A stretch of 64,000 nucleotides of DNA, from the NCBI GenBank assembly GCA_040376705.1, contig JBEIQE010000009.1, forward strand, positions 1-64,000, read 5' to 3'. The notes below the pieces were generated by a model. It saw only the letters and a list, made by a program, of their open reading frames with translations, searched no databases and had not been told where the DNA came from. This DNA comes from JBEIQE01 sp040376705 (GTDB taxonomy: Bacteria > Pseudomonadota > Alphaproteobacteria > UBA2400). Position 1 is the first letter of the stretch, and each line of letters opens with the position of its first letter. The position numbers and the translations under genes were made by a program. Of the stretch, positions 26,958 through 36,534 are shown piece after piece.

Positions 26958-28081
26958 TGTTGTGGTTCAGCCGTACCGATACCTCGATGTTTGGCCGCTG
27001 GTGGTGGACGGTGGACCGCTGGCTGCTGGCAGGCCTTGTCATGCTCATGCTGTTTGGCGGTTTACTGGTAGCAACCGCCAGCCCGGCAGTTGCCGAGCGT
27101 ATTGGCCTTGAGCCAACCCACTTCATTACCCGCCACCTGTTCATCCTGCTCATCAGCGCGGGCATGATGCTGGGCCTCTCGCTGCTGCCAGCGCGGCAAA
27201 TGCTGACAATTGCCGCCGGATTGTTTGTGCTGGGTATTATGGCCATCATTCTTGCGCGCTTTACGTCGCTGGGTATTGATATCAAGGGCGCCTACCGCTG
27301 GATCCGTGTGCCGGGGTTGGGCTCACTGCAGCCGTCTGAATTCGTGAAGCCCGCCTTCATCATCCTCAATGCATGGCTTTTGGCGCATCCGGGCGTACGC
27401 AGCGGTGTTGGTGCCAAGCTGCTGCCACTGCTGCTGCTTGCAATTGTTGTTGGTCTGCTCATGCTGCAGCCGGACTTTGGCATGACGGCGGTGGTTGCCC
27501 TCATCTGGCTCAGCCAGCTCTTCCTCGCGGGTCTGCCGCTTTACCTCGTGGTGTTTGGCGGCGCCATGGGCGTGGTCGGCATTTTTGTGGCCTACTTCAG
27601 CTTCCCGCATATCACCTCGCGTATCGATCGCTTCCTCGACCCTGCCTCGGGCGATACCTTCCAGGTTGACCGCGCGCTTGAAGCCTACCGCGCTGGCGGC
27701 ATGTTTGGCGTAGGGCCCGGTCAAGGTGTTGTGAAAGACCAGATCCCCGATGCGCATGCCGACTTCATTTTTGCCGTCGCAGGCGAAGAGCTGGGCCTGA
27801 TCTGGTGCCTCGTGATTCTGGGCCTGATTGCCTTTATCGTGCTGCGCGGGTTCTACCGCTCGGGCCAGGGGCCAACCCTGTTCGTGACCCTCGCGGGCGC
27901 AGGCCTGATTGTGCAGTTTGCCCTGCAGGCTCTTATTAACATTGGTTCTTCCCTGCATTTGGTGCCCACCAAGGGCATGACGCTACCTTTTGTCAGCTAT
28001 GGCGGGTCTTCCCTTCTGGCCACGGCTCTTGCTATGGGTATGCTGCTGGCGCTAACAAGGCGCCGCACGCACGCGCCATAA
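26957..28081 (+). CDS. ftsW: Septal peptidoglycan glycosyltransferase FtsW
   Basis: SEDS-family polymerase that works with FtsI at the septum. From ATG 26957 the protein is 374 residues with about ten membrane helices. SEDS motifs are present: KGAYRWIRVPGLGSLQPSEFVKPA, LQPDFGMT, and the large periplasmic loop with GGMFGVGPGQGVVKDQIPDAHADFIFAVAGEELG. GMTLPFVSYGGSSLLA is the conserved C-terminal helix region. I prefer this ATG to an in-frame GTG nine bases earlier because it overlaps the murD stop. It lies 13 bases before murG. Confidence 0.96.
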   Translation: MLWFSRTDTSMFGRWWWTVDRWLLAGLVMLMLFGGLLVATASPAVAERIGLEPTHFITRHLFILLISAGMMLGLSLLPARQMLTIAAGLFVLGIMAIILARFTSLGIDIKGAYRWIRVPGLGSLQPSEFVKPAFIILNAWLLAHPGVRSGVGAKLLPLLLLAIVVGLLMLQPDFGMTAVVALIWLSQLFLAGLPLYLVVFGGAMGVVGIFVAYFSFPHITSRIDRFLDPASGDTFQVDRALEAYRAGGMFGVGPGQGVVKDQIPDAHADFIFAVAGEELGLIWCLVILGLIAFIVLRGFYRSGQGPTLFVTLAGAGLIVQFALQALINIGSSLHLVPTKGMTLPFVSYGGSSLLATALAMGMLLALTRRRTHAP

Positions 28082-28094
28082 AGGTATTACACGC

Positions 28095-29189
28095 ATGAGC
28101 AAACCGATTTTCCTTTCCGCTGGTGGCACTGGCGGCCATGTTTTTCCCGCCGAGGCCTTGGCGCGCGAGCTGCTCAAGCGCGGTCATGAAGTACACCTGA
28201 TTACTGATACCCGCGGCAAAGCCTTTGGCGATGCGCTGCCTGAAGTTCTGGTACACCGCGTTTCCGCCTCTACCCCCACCGGCGGGCTGGTGACCAAGGT
28301 CAAGGCCGTACTGGCACTGGCCAAAGGCTGCAAAGAGGCGACCGCACTCGTGCGCACTTATAAGCCGCGCGCGATTGTCTCGTTTGGTGGTTACCCCTCC
28401 TTCCCCGGCGCGGTGGCGGCTATCCGCACCAAGACCCCGCTGGTGCTGCACGACTCAAACGCCGTACTCGGCCGGGCCAACCGGGTAGTGGCACGCTTTG
28501 CCAAGGTGATCGCCAAATCATTCACCAACGTCATTGGCCTGCCCAAGAACCGTGCCTCTGAACTCACCGGCACACCGGTGCGCCCGGCCATCGCGGCCCT
28601 GCGCGAGATGTCTTACATCGCGCCGGAGAGCAACGGGCAGGTGCATCTGCTCATCACTGGTGGCTCACAGGGGGCGCGTATCTTCGGGCAGGTTGTGCCT
28701 GCAGCGATTGCCTTGCTTGAGCCCAGCTTGCGCCAGCGCCTCATCCTCAGCCAGCAGGTGCGCGGCGAGGATATTGAGAGTGTACGTAAGGTGTATGAAG
28801 ACCTCGGCATGGCCGCACAGGTTGACCTGCAAAGCTTTTTTGGTGATATGCCCCAGCGTATAGCCCGGGCGCATTTGTGCATCGGCCGCGCAGGTGGCGG
28901 TACTGTAGCTGAACTGACCGCCGCTGGCCGCCCCGCCATTTATGTGCCGCTGCCCATCGCCATTCTCGATGAGCAGACCTGGAACGCCAAAGCGGTTGAA
29001 GAAGCAGGCGGCGCCTGGGTTATGCCGCAGCCAGAGTTTACCGCGCCTGCACTGGCCAGCTTGCTCAAGCGCATCCTGACCGACCCTGCCTCACTGGAGG
29101 CCGCAGCGCGTGCTGCCCACGGCCAGGGCCGTATTGATGCGGCCCAGCGCCTGGCTGATATCGTCCTCAAAACCTCGGAAACCGTATAA
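28095..29189 (+). CDS. murG: Lipid II synthase MurG (GlcNAc transferase)
   Basis: Peripheral inner-membrane GT28 enzyme that adds GlcNAc to lipid I. The 364-residue protein has the first glycine loop GGTGGHVFPAEALA at 10-23 and SFGGYPSFPGAVAA. HDSNAVLGRANRV, ITGGSQGARIFG, the sugar-binding CIGRAGGGTVAEL and PLPIAILDEQTWNA also fit. Its stop TAA shares its last base with the murC ATG. Confidence 0.97.
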   Translation: MSKPIFLSAGGTGGHVFPAEALARELLKRGHEVHLITDTRGKAFGDALPEVLVHRVSASTPTGGLVTKVKAVLALAKGCKEATALVRTYKPRAIVSFGGYPSFPGAVAAIRTKTPLVLHDSNAVLGRANRVVARFAKVIAKSFTNVIGLPKNRASELTGTPVRPAIAALREMSYIAPESNGQVHLLITGGSQGARIFGQVVPAAIALLEPSLRQRLILSQQVRGEDIESVRKVYEDLGMAAQVDLQSFFGDMPQRIARAHLCIGRAGGGTVAELTAAGRPAIYVPLPIAILDEQTWNAKAVEEAGGAWVMPQPEFTAPALASLLKRILTDPASLEAAARAAHGQGRIDAAQRLADIVLKTSETV

Positions 29190-30631
29190 TGACCGCTATT
29201 CCTCACACTTTTGGTGTTCTGCATTTCGTTGGTATTGGCGGCATCGGCATGAGCGGTATTGCCGAAGTGCTGCATAACCTTGGCTATCAGGTGCAAGGCT
29301 CGGATATTGCGGATAACGCGAATGTGAAACGCCTGCGCGATCTGGGCATGACCATCAAGATCGGCCATAAGGCCGAGAATGTTGAAGGCGCCAAGGTGAT
29401 CGTCACCTCCTCCGCCGTTAAGACCGATAACCCCGAGGTGATTGCCGCACGCGCCGAGGGTATTCCGGTAGTTCGCCGCGCTGAAATGCTGGGCGAGCTG
29501 ATGCGCCTTAAAAAAACGGTAGCGGTTGCAGGCACCCACGGCAAAACCACCACAACAACACTGGTTGGCCACTTGCTTGAAACAGCAGGCCTCGACCCCA
29601 CGGTCATTACTGGCGGGATTGTGAACGCTTATGGCACCAATACCCGCCTTGGCGCAGGCGAGTGGATGGCGGTTGAGACCGATGAGAGCGATGGCAGCTT
29701 CCTGCGCCTGCCAGGTACTATTGCGGTAGTGACCAATATCGATCCTGAACATCTCGATCATTATGGCGAGTTCAAGGATCTGCGCGCTGCGTTCGACCGC
29801 TTTGTCGAGAACATCCCGTTCTACGGTTTTGCCGTGCTCTGCACCGACCATCCGGAAGTGCGTGCCCTCAAGGGCCGCATTACTGACCGCGAGTTGATTG
29901 GCTACGGCTTTGATCTGGATAGCGATGTGCGCGCCGTGAACGTGACCTGCGGGCCGGAGGGCTGCAAGTTTGACGTGGTGTTCGCAGGCCGTGAGCCGCG
30001 CACCGTTAACGGTTATGTGCTGCCCATGTTCGGCATGCATAACGTGCAGAACGCGCTGGCGGTGATAACCATCGCCAACGAGATGGGGATTGCCGACGCG
30101 ATTGTACAGAAAGCCCTTGCCAGTTTTGAGGGCGTGAAGCGCCGCTTCACGCACGTAGGGACTGCAAATGGCGTGACCGTGATTGACGATTACGGCCACC
30201 ACCCTGTTGAAATTGCTGCTGTTTTAAAGGCTGCGCGTGGCGCTACCGGCGGTAAGGGCCGCAGTATTGCAGTGGTGCAGCCGCACCGCTACACCCGCCT
30301 CTCCAGCCTGTTCGACCAGTTCGCCACCTGCTTTGCCGAGGCCGATATCGTGCTGGTGGCCGATGTGTATTCAGCTGGCGAAAGCCCGATTGCCGGGGCT
30401 GACCGCGACAGCCTCGTGGCCGCCATCCGCAAACAGGGCCACCCGCAGGTGCTGCCTCTGCCAGATGCAGCACAGCTGCCCGAGCTGATCAGCCGCCTCG
30501 CCAAGCCGGGCGACTTCGTAATCTGCCTTGGCGCAGGCTCCATCACCAACTGGGCGCAGGCATTACCCGGGCAACTGGGTGGTACCGAGAGCGAAGTTAA
30601 AACCGATAATAAAACTGCGGCATCACGTTAA
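29189..30631 (+). CDS. murC: UDP-N-acetylmuramate:L-alanine ligase MurC
   Basis: Adds the first stem-peptide residue, L-Ala. The 480-residue protein starts with the Rossmann-like GIGGIGMSGIAEVL (16-29), then the ATP loop GTHGKT at 115-120 and VETDESDGSF. TNIDPEHLDHYG, DDYGHHPVEI and QPHRYTRL follow. It overlaps murG by one base. A 46-base gap containing a hairpin separates it from murB. Confidence 0.97.
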   Translation: MTAIPHTFGVLHFVGIGGIGMSGIAEVLHNLGYQVQGSDIADNANVKRLRDLGMTIKIGHKAENVEGAKVIVTSSAVKTDNPEVIAARAEGIPVVRRAEMLGELMRLKKTVAVAGTHGKTTTTTLVGHLLETAGLDPTVITGGIVNAYGTNTRLGAGEWMAVETDESDGSFLRLPGTIAVVTNIDPEHLDHYGEFKDLRAAFDRFVENIPFYGFAVLCTDHPEVRALKGRITDRELIGYGFDLDSDVRAVNVTCGPEGCKFDVVFAGREPRTVNGYVLPMFGMHNVQNALAVITIANEMGIADAIVQKALASFEGVKRRFTHVGTANGVTVIDDYGHHPVEIAAVLKAARGATGGKGRSIAVVQPHRYTRLSSLFDQFATCFAEADIVLVADVYSAGESPIAGADRDSLVAAIRKQGHPQVLPLPDAAQLPELISRLAKPGDFVICLGAGSITNWAQALPGQLGGTESEVKTDNKTAASR

Positions 30632-30660
30632 TCAAAATTGCTTTGCGCCATAGGCAAATC

Positions 30661-30677
30661 ACGCCCAAACTGGGCGT
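30661..30677 (+). promoter_or_regulatory. Hairpin abutting the murB start codon
   Basis: ACGCCCA (30661-30667) and TGGGCGT (30671-30677) form a perfect seven-base stem with the loop AAC. The murB ATG begins at the next base. The hairpin takes the place where a ribosome binding site would be; none is visible between it and the ATG. It may control murB translation, but there is only sequence evidence. Confidence 0.5.
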
Positions 30678-31604
30678 ATGAGCATTCTGGCCGAACCTAT
30701 TGCATTAATTGACAGACTCCCTGCCGTGCGCGGGCGCTATGGCGTGAGCTCGCCGCTCGCGCCAACCACCTGGTTCAGGGTGGGTGGTCCGGCTGAAGTT
30801 CTGTTCCGTCCGGCTGATCTGGCCGACCTGCAGGCCTTCCTCGCCGCCTGCCCCAAAGATATTCCCGTCACCACCATTGGCGTGGCCTCGAACTTATTAG
30901 TGCGCGATGGCGGTGTACCGGGTGTGGTCATTCGGTTAGGTGGTGCCTTTGCCGATGTGATTGCCGACGATGACCGCATTATTGCAGGTGCTGGCGCGCT
31001 CGACCTCAACGTGGCCACCGTGGCACTGCAGGCCAGCCTCACCGGCCTTGAGTTTCTCTCGGGCATACCCGGCACTATAGGCGGCGCTTTGCGCATGAAC
31101 GCAGGTGCTTATGGTGTTGAGGTGAAGGATGTGTTCCTGAAAGCCAATGCGGTAGACCGCAAAGGCAAGCTGCATATCCTGATGCTGCAGGACATGGACT
31201 TCTCATACCGCCACTGCGGCGCGCCCGATGACCTGATCTTTGTTGATGCGATGTTCAAGGGCCGCCCCGACAAGGCCGATGCAATTGCCGCTCGTATGAA
31301 AGAAATTAAAGACAAGCGCGAAGCCAGTCAGCCTGTGCGTACGCGCACCGGCGGCTCGACCTTTGCCAACCCAGAAGGCGCGAAAGCGTGGGAGCTGGTG
31401 GATAAAGCCGGTATGCGCGGGTTCAAGCTGGGTGGCGCACAGGTGAGCGAGCAGCACACCAACTTTTTAATCAATGCTGGTGGCGCAACAGCTGCTGATA
31501 TCGAGAATCTGGGCGAAGAAATTCGCGCACGTGTAAAAACACAAAGCGGCATCGACCTGCGCTGGGAAATCCAGCGTATCGGTGTGAAAAAGGAGCAGGC
31601 ATGA
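30678..31604 (+). CDS. murB: UDP-N-acetylenolpyruvoylglucosamine reductase MurB
   Basis: FAD enzyme that reduces the enolpyruvyl group to make UDP-MurNAc. The 308-residue protein has TTWFRVGGPAEVLF at about 34-47, the FAD-binding GVASNLLVRDGG, GIPGTIGGALRMNAGAYG and SYRHC. The catalytic Ser region RTRTGGSTFANPEG and the C-terminal VSEQHTNFLINAGGATA complete it. It overlaps ddl by four bases. Its start lacks a visible ribosome site and is preceded by a hairpin. Confidence 0.96.
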   Translation: MSILAEPIALIDRLPAVRGRYGVSSPLAPTTWFRVGGPAEVLFRPADLADLQAFLAACPKDIPVTTIGVASNLLVRDGGVPGVVIRLGGAFADVIADDDRIIAGAGALDLNVATVALQASLTGLEFLSGIPGTIGGALRMNAGAYGVEVKDVFLKANAVDRKGKLHILMLQDMDFSYRHCGAPDDLIFVDAMFKGRPDKADAIAARMKEIKDKREASQPVRTRTGGSTFANPEGAKAWELVDKAGMRGFKLGGAQVSEQHTNFLINAGGATAADIENLGEEIRARVKTQSGIDLRWEIQRIGVKKEQA

Positions 31605-32578
31605 CCACGACATCAAATTCAAACCTGCCCCATGTGGCGGTTATCATGGGCGGCTGGTCGGCCGAGCGCGAAGTCTCGCTGGTCTCGGGTGCTGGCGTTG
31701 TCAAAGCGCTGCAGGATAAAGGCTATAAGGTTACAGCCATTGATATGCAGCGCGACATCGACAGCCTGCTGCGCGCCCTGAGCCCGCGTCCCGACGTTAT
31801 TTTCAACGCGCTGCATGGCCGTGGCGGCGAGGATGGCTGCGTACAGGGCATGCTTGAGTTCCTCAACATCCCTTACACCCACTCAGGCGTGCTGACATCG
31901 GCCGTTGCCATGAACAAGTCTTTCGCCAAAAAGATTGTGAAGGAAGCAGGCGTACCCGTAGCTGCCGAAGTAATTGCCACGCGCGAAGAAGTGCAGAGCC
32001 GCGATGTCATGCCGGTGCCTTATGTAGTGAAGCCCGTGGATGAAGGCTCGTCGGTTGGCGTGCGCATCATCCGCGAAGGCAGCAACTACCGCGTGCTGGC
32101 GGAAGACAGCTGGATTTACGGCAGCCATGTCATGGTGGAGCCGTTTATTCCCGGCCGCGAACTGACCGTAAGCGTGATGGGCGAAGATGCGATTGGTGTG
32201 ACCGAGATTATCGCCAATACCGCGTTTTACGACTATACCGCCAAATATGCACCGGGCGGCTCGACCCACATTGTGCCAGCTGAAATTCCTGCCGATATTA
32301 CCCAGGCCGTGATGGACTACGCCGTGATGGCGCATGAAGCACTGGGCGCTCAGGGCGTTTCGCGTTCCGACTTCCGCTGGAACGACAAGAAACCCGGCAC
32401 CAGCGGCATTATCTGGCTTGAGCTGAACACCCAGCCCGGTCTTACACCTACATCGCTGCTGCCCGAGCAGGCTGCACTTAAGGGTACCGCTTATGGCGAC
32501 CTCTGCGTATGGATGATTGAAGATGCGATCAAGCGCCACCGCGCTGGTCAGGTTGCCCGCGAGGTTGTGGCAGCATGA
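31601..32578 (+). CDS. ddl: D-alanine:D-alanine ligase
   Basis: ATP-grasp ligase that makes D-Ala-D-Ala for MurF. The 325-residue protein has the N-terminal GGWSAEREVSLVSG, the ALHGRGGEDGCVQG motif and PYTHSGVLTSAVAMNK. VVKPVDEGSSVGV, EPFIPGRELTVSVMG and the C-terminal ELNTQPGLTPTSLLPEQA follow. It overlaps murB and ftsQ by four bases each. Confidence 0.97.
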   Translation: MTTTSNSNLPHVAVIMGGWSAEREVSLVSGAGVVKALQDKGYKVTAIDMQRDIDSLLRALSPRPDVIFNALHGRGGEDGCVQGMLEFLNIPYTHSGVLTSAVAMNKSFAKKIVKEAGVPVAAEVIATREEVQSRDVMPVPYVVKPVDEGSSVGVRIIREGSNYRVLAEDSWIYGSHVMVEPFIPGRELTVSVMGEDAIGVTEIIANTAFYDYTAKYAPGGSTHIVPAEIPADITQAVMDYAVMAHEALGAQGVSRSDFRWNDKKPGTSGIIWLELNTQPGLTPTSLLPEQAALKGTAYGDLCVWMIEDAIKRHRAGQVAREVVAA

Positions 32579-33426
32579 GAAGTGACCGTGGCACCCGGCG
32601 CGCCGATCTGCAGCGCCGCCAGCGTAAAAAGCCCCAGCCCTTATGGCTGCAGCGCGGCCTGAAGGTTGCTGGCGTTGCGCTGGTTATTGGTGTTCTGGCC
32701 GGGACGCCTTATTACCTGTGGAGCAGCGGCTGGCTGCCGGGCAAGATTGATAAAATGGAAACTGCCATGCTGGAGCGCACAGCGGTTGCAGGCCTCAGCT
32801 CGGATAACATCTTCGTCACCGGCCGCAGCGAAACTGTAGCAGCGGATGTGATGATGGCGCTGAACGTGCGCAAGGACCAGCCACTCCTGACCTTCAGCCC
32901 GGTTGAAGCCAAGCAGCGCCTTGAAAACCTGCCGTGGGTACGCGAAGCCAGCGTGCAGCGCCGTTTCCCGAACACCATTGTAGTGAACCTGACTGAACGC
33001 CAGCCTATTGGCTTTTTACAGAAGGACCGCCAGCTCTCGCTGGTTGATGAAAGCGGTATTATTCTGGCTAAAGACGGTCTTGGCCGCTGGGCCGGTCTGC
33101 CGATTTTGATTGGCGAACAGGCCCCGCAGCGCGCACCCGAGCTGATGAAGCTGCTCAATGGCCATCCCGAGATTTACCGCCGCGTTGAAGCCATGACACT
33201 GGTCAGCCAGCGCCGCTGGAACCTGCAGCTCGATAACAAGATTACCGTCATGCTGCCGGAAGAGGATGTGGCCAATGCCCTGGTGCGCCTCGACCGCGCG
33301 CAGAACGAAAGCCGCGTGCTTGAAAAAGATATCGTGTCGGTAGATTTGCGTCTGGCCGACCGCATGGCAATTAACCCCACACCCGGTGCCAATGCGCGCC
33401 GCACTGCCCCCAAAGAAGGTATTTAA
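32575..33426 (+). CDS. ftsQ: Cell division protein FtsQ
   Basis: Bitopic divisome protein linking early and late division factors. The 283-residue protein has a basic cytoplasmic N-terminus, a membrane helix at about 25-42 and a POTRA domain (about 70-140) with NIFVTGRSETVAADVMMAL and LENLPWVREASVQRRFPNTI. A beta domain of normal size follows, ending in a short basic tail. It overlaps ddl and lies 11 bases before ftsA. Confidence 0.94.
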   Translation: MRSDRGTRRADLQRRQRKKPQPLWLQRGLKVAGVALVIGVLAGTPYYLWSSGWLPGKIDKMETAMLERTAVAGLSSDNIFVTGRSETVAADVMMALNVRKDQPLLTFSPVEAKQRLENLPWVREASVQRRFPNTIVVNLTERQPIGFLQKDRQLSLVDESGIILAKDGLGRWAGLPILIGEQAPQRAPELMKLLNGHPEIYRRVEAMTLVSQRRWNLQLDNKITVMLPEEDVANALVRLDRAQNESRVLEKDIVSVDLRLADRMAINPTPGANARRTAPKEGI

Positions 33427-33437
33427 GGAAAAAGAAA

Positions 33438-34682
33438 ATGGCCGAGAAGAACAGCAAGAATAACATCGTTGGCGTGATTGATATCGGCAGCAGCAAGATT
33501 GTCTGCCTCATTGCCCGGCGCGATGCTGGCGGCGCCTTGACTATTCTTGGTGTGGGCCATCAGGCATCATTCGGTTTGCGCGCGGGCAGCATTGCCAATA
33601 TGGACGCTGCCGAAAGTGCAATCGGCGCAGCGGTGCAACAGGCCGAAGCCATGGCGGGCGAGCAGCTGCGCACAGTCACCGTCAACCTTTCTGGCGGCCA
33701 GCCGACATCCAGCACGATTGAAGTTCAGGTCACCACCGGCGGCCAGCCGATCGGTCAGACCACACTGCGCCGCATTGCCATGCAGTGCAAAGCGGCCTTA
33801 GGCGAGCTTGAAGGCGCGCCCTTGCATATCATCCCCACCGATTACAGCCTCGATGGCTCACGCGGCATTAAAGACCCGCGCGGCATGGTGGGCAGCCAGC
33901 TCGATGTGCAGATTAATGCTGTGAACGTGAATGGCGCTGCCTTGCGTAACCTCATCAGCTGCATTGAGCGCTGCCACCTTGAGGTCGACCGTGTGGTCGT
34001 CTCATCTCTCGCCGCGGGTAAATCATGCCTGTCGTCTGATGAATTAGAGCTTGGCGCCACGGTGATCGACATGGGCGGCGGGACGACATCTATTGGCGTG
34101 TTCAGCGAAAGCGAGTTGGTGTTTGCAGATGCCATCCCCATGGGTGGCATTCATGTGACGAACGACATTGCGCGCGGCCTGACCACACCCACCCAGCATG
34201 CCGAGCGCATGAAAACGCTTTATGGCCACGCCATGACCACCACCACCGACCGCCACGAGCAGATTGACGTGCCGCAGGTGGGTGAAGATGAAGTGGCCAT
34301 GGTCGCGCAGGTGCCGCGCAGCCTTTTGATCGGTATTATTCAGCCCCGCCTTGAGGAAATTCTCGAGATGGTGCGCGCCCGCCTTGAGCACTCGGGCTTT
34401 GATAAAGTAGGTGGCCGTCGAGTCGTACTGACCGGCGGTGCGTCGCAGATGCATGGTACGCGCGAACTGGCCCAGCTTATCCTTGACAAGCAGGTGCGCG
34501 TCGGCCGGCCGAATGTACTCTCCGGTCTTGATGAAATGTATCAGGGACCAGCATTTTCAGTAGCTTCGGGCTTGCTTGTTTACGCGACTCAGCCCAATAC
34601 GGAATTTAGAGTCGTAAACTCTGGCGAAGGGGCGCGCGGCCTTTTTGGCAGAATTGGGGAATGGTTCCGCGAAAACGTCTAA
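33438..34682 (+). CDS. ftsA: Cell division protein FtsA
   Basis: Actin-like protein that anchors FtsZ to the membrane. The 414-residue protein has the phosphate-1 loop VIDIGSSKIVCLIAR at about 14-28 and the 1C domain with TVNLSGGQP. The phosphate-2 loop is TVIDMGGGTTSIGVF, followed by GGIHVTNDIARGL and the adenosine motif VVLTGGASQMHG. The C-terminus ends in an amphipathic helix (GLFGRIGEWFREN) expected to bind the membrane. Confidence 0.96.
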   Translation: MAEKNSKNNIVGVIDIGSSKIVCLIARRDAGGALTILGVGHQASFGLRAGSIANMDAAESAIGAAVQQAEAMAGEQLRTVTVNLSGGQPTSSTIEVQVTTGGQPIGQTTLRRIAMQCKAALGELEGAPLHIIPTDYSLDGSRGIKDPRGMVGSQLDVQINAVNVNGAALRNLISCIERCHLEVDRVVVSSLAAGKSCLSSDELELGATVIDMGGGTTSIGVFSESELVFADAIPMGGIHVTNDIARGLTTPTQHAERMKTLYGHAMTTTTDRHEQIDVPQVGEDEVAMVAQVPRSLLIGIIQPRLEEILEMVRARLEHSGFDKVGGRRVVLTGGASQMHGTRELAQLILDKQVRVGRPNVLSGLDEMYQGPAFSVASGLLVYATQPNTEFRVVNSGEGARGLFGRIGEWFRENV

Positions 34683-34733
34683 CAGATTGATTAGCCGGGC
34701 GCGAATCGGCCCAAAACTAGGGAGCACACAATC

Positions 34734-36407
34734 ATGATCAACCTCGGTGTCGACGATCAAGGCCCAGCCCGCGACGTACGCATTGTTGTATTCGGTGTCG
34801 GCGGAGCCGGTACCAACGCCATCAACAACATGATCCGCTCGGGTCTTGAAGGCGTGGACTTCATCGCTGCCAACACAGACGCTCAGGCGCTGGCCTCAAA
34901 CCTCGCTCCCAAGAAGCTGCAGCTCGGCGCGACCGTAACCCGCGGCCTTGGCGCTGGCGCACGTCCCGATGTGGGCCGCGAAGCTGCTGAAGAGCAGCTC
35001 GACGAAATCAACGCGCACCTCGACAATGCCGACATGGTGTTCATCACCGCCGGTATGGGGGGTGGTACGGGTACGGGCGCTGGTCCGGTTATCGCCCGTG
35101 CAGCCCGCGAACGCGGCATCCTCACAGTTGGTGTTGTGACCAAGCCCTTCCAGTTCGAAGGTGCGGTGCGTATGCGCTCGGCCGAACAGGGTATTCAGGC
35201 GCTGCAGCAGTATGTTGATACGCTCATCGTTATTCCCAACCAGAACCTCTTCAATGTGGCCAACGAAAAAACTACGTTTGCTGATGCCTTCAAGATGGCT
35301 GATGACGTTCTGTACCAGGGTGTGCGCGGCGTGACCGACCTCATCCTCACCCCCGGCCAGATCAACCTCGACTTTGCCGACATCCGCTCAGTGATGAGCG
35401 AAATGGGCAAGGCCATGATGGGCACCGGCGAAGCCGAAGGCGAAAACCGCGCCCGTCAGGCTGCTGAAATGGCCATCAACAACCCGCTGCTCGACGATGC
35501 ATCGGTTAAGGGTGCCCGCGGCGTTCTCATCAACATTACCGGTGGTACCGACCTCACCCTCTTCGAGGTTGAAGAAGCTGCCGACCGCATCCGTGATGAA
35601 GTTGACCCCGATGCCAACATCATCTTCGGTACTGCGCTTGATGTATCGATGGACGGCAAGATCCGCATTTCGGTTGTGGCCACCGGTATCGATATTGAAT
35701 CGATGCGTCAGCGTCCGCCATTGTCAGTGGTTCAGGCGGGCGGTCTGCCCACCCAGCCGCAGGCTGCTTATAACTCTGCTCCTGCTGCTCAGGCTCCCGC
35801 TGCCAAGCAGGGTATGATGGGCGGCCTGTTCGTGGCTTCGGCCCCGGTACAGGTAGCGCAGCCGCAGCAGGCCCAGCCTGCCCAGCGCGCTGCTACTGCT
35901 CATAGCTCGGCTGGCTTCTATTCAGGCATGCAGCCCGAGCAGGTAGGCAACGCCCTGCGCGCCCCGCAGCAGCAGGAACAGCAGTTTGTGCAGTCGCAGC
36001 CGCAGGCCCAGACACTGGCCTATGCCGCGCAGAGCAAGAACCGCAGCGAGCCGGCTCCGCAGCCTGTTCGTGGCGCGCGTCAGGGTGACAAGTTTGTAGC
36101 CCCCGCACCGGTACAGGCCCCGCGTCAGGCCCCGATGAGCGGTGCAGCAGCTTATGCGCCGCAGTATCAGGCCCCGCAGGCTCCCGCCGCACGTGAACGC
36201 AAGCCCGGTTTTGGCGAGCGCGTGATGGGCAAGCTCAAGCAGTTTGTCAGCGCCAGCGAAGATGAGCAGGCTCCTGCGCACCCGCAGCAGCAGGCCCAAC
36301 AGCAGCGCTCGGGTTACGAAGTAACCCATGGTGGCAAGGCCGGCCTTCCGCCGGTTGAGGATACCGAGATCGATATCCCCAGCTTCCTGCGTCGCCAAGC
36401 CAACTAA
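34734..36407 (+). CDS. ftsZ: Cell division GTPase FtsZ with long linker
   Basis: Tubulin-like GTPase that forms the division ring. The 557-residue protein has an N-terminal GTPase domain with GVGGAGTNAINNMI, the tubulin signature GGGTGTGAGPVI at about 109-120 and the T7 loop NLDFADIRSVM. A linker of roughly 200 residues, rich in Gln, Ala and Pro, follows, and the conserved C-terminal peptide DIPSFLRRQAN binds FtsA. A long linker is usual in alphaproteobacteria. AGGGAG lies upstream of the ATG, and a terminator follows the gene. Confidence 0.98.
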   Translation: MINLGVDDQGPARDVRIVVFGVGGAGTNAINNMIRSGLEGVDFIAANTDAQALASNLAPKKLQLGATVTRGLGAGARPDVGREAAEEQLDEINAHLDNADMVFITAGMGGGTGTGAGPVIARAARERGILTVGVVTKPFQFEGAVRMRSAEQGIQALQQYVDTLIVIPNQNLFNVANEKTTFADAFKMADDVLYQGVRGVTDLILTPGQINLDFADIRSVMSEMGKAMMGTGEAEGENRARQAAEMAINNPLLDDASVKGARGVLINITGGTDLTLFEVEEAADRIRDEVDPDANIIFGTALDVSMDGKIRISVVATGIDIESMRQRPPLSVVQAGGLPTQPQAAYNSAPAAQAPAAKQGMMGGLFVASAPVQVAQPQQAQPAQRAATAHSSAGFYSGMQPEQVGNALRAPQQQEQQFVQSQPQAQTLAYAAQSKNRSEPAPQPVRGARQGDKFVAPAPVQAPRQAPMSGAAAYAPQYQAPQAPAARERKPGFGERVMGKLKQFVSASEDEQAPAHPQQQAQQQRSGYEVTHGGKAGLPPVEDTEIDIPSFLRRQAN

Positions 36408-36430
36408 GCCAAAGCGAACAAGTTAATACA

Positions 36431-36460
36431 GGGCCGGACTAACCTCCGGCCCTTAACTTT
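36431..36460 (+). terminator. Terminator after ftsZ
   Basis: GGGCCGG (36431-36437) and CCGGCCC (36446-36452) form a perfect seven-base GC stem with an eight-base loop, followed by TTAACTTTT. It lies 24 bases after the ftsZ stop and closes the dcw cluster. The T-run is interrupted, so termination may be partial. Confidence 0.8.
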
Positions 36461-36534
36461 TGGATTAACTCTTGCGGGCTTGCCTTTAGGGCAGCGCATG
36501 GCCTAGCCTCGCGCCAAACTTACCGGAGACCCGC

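Noticed and set aside
35893..36398. Minus-strand frames of 99 and 158 residues over the end of ftsZ
   Set aside because: They mirror the Gln/Ala/Pro-rich linker of FtsZ; repeated CAG and GCC codons leave the other frames open.
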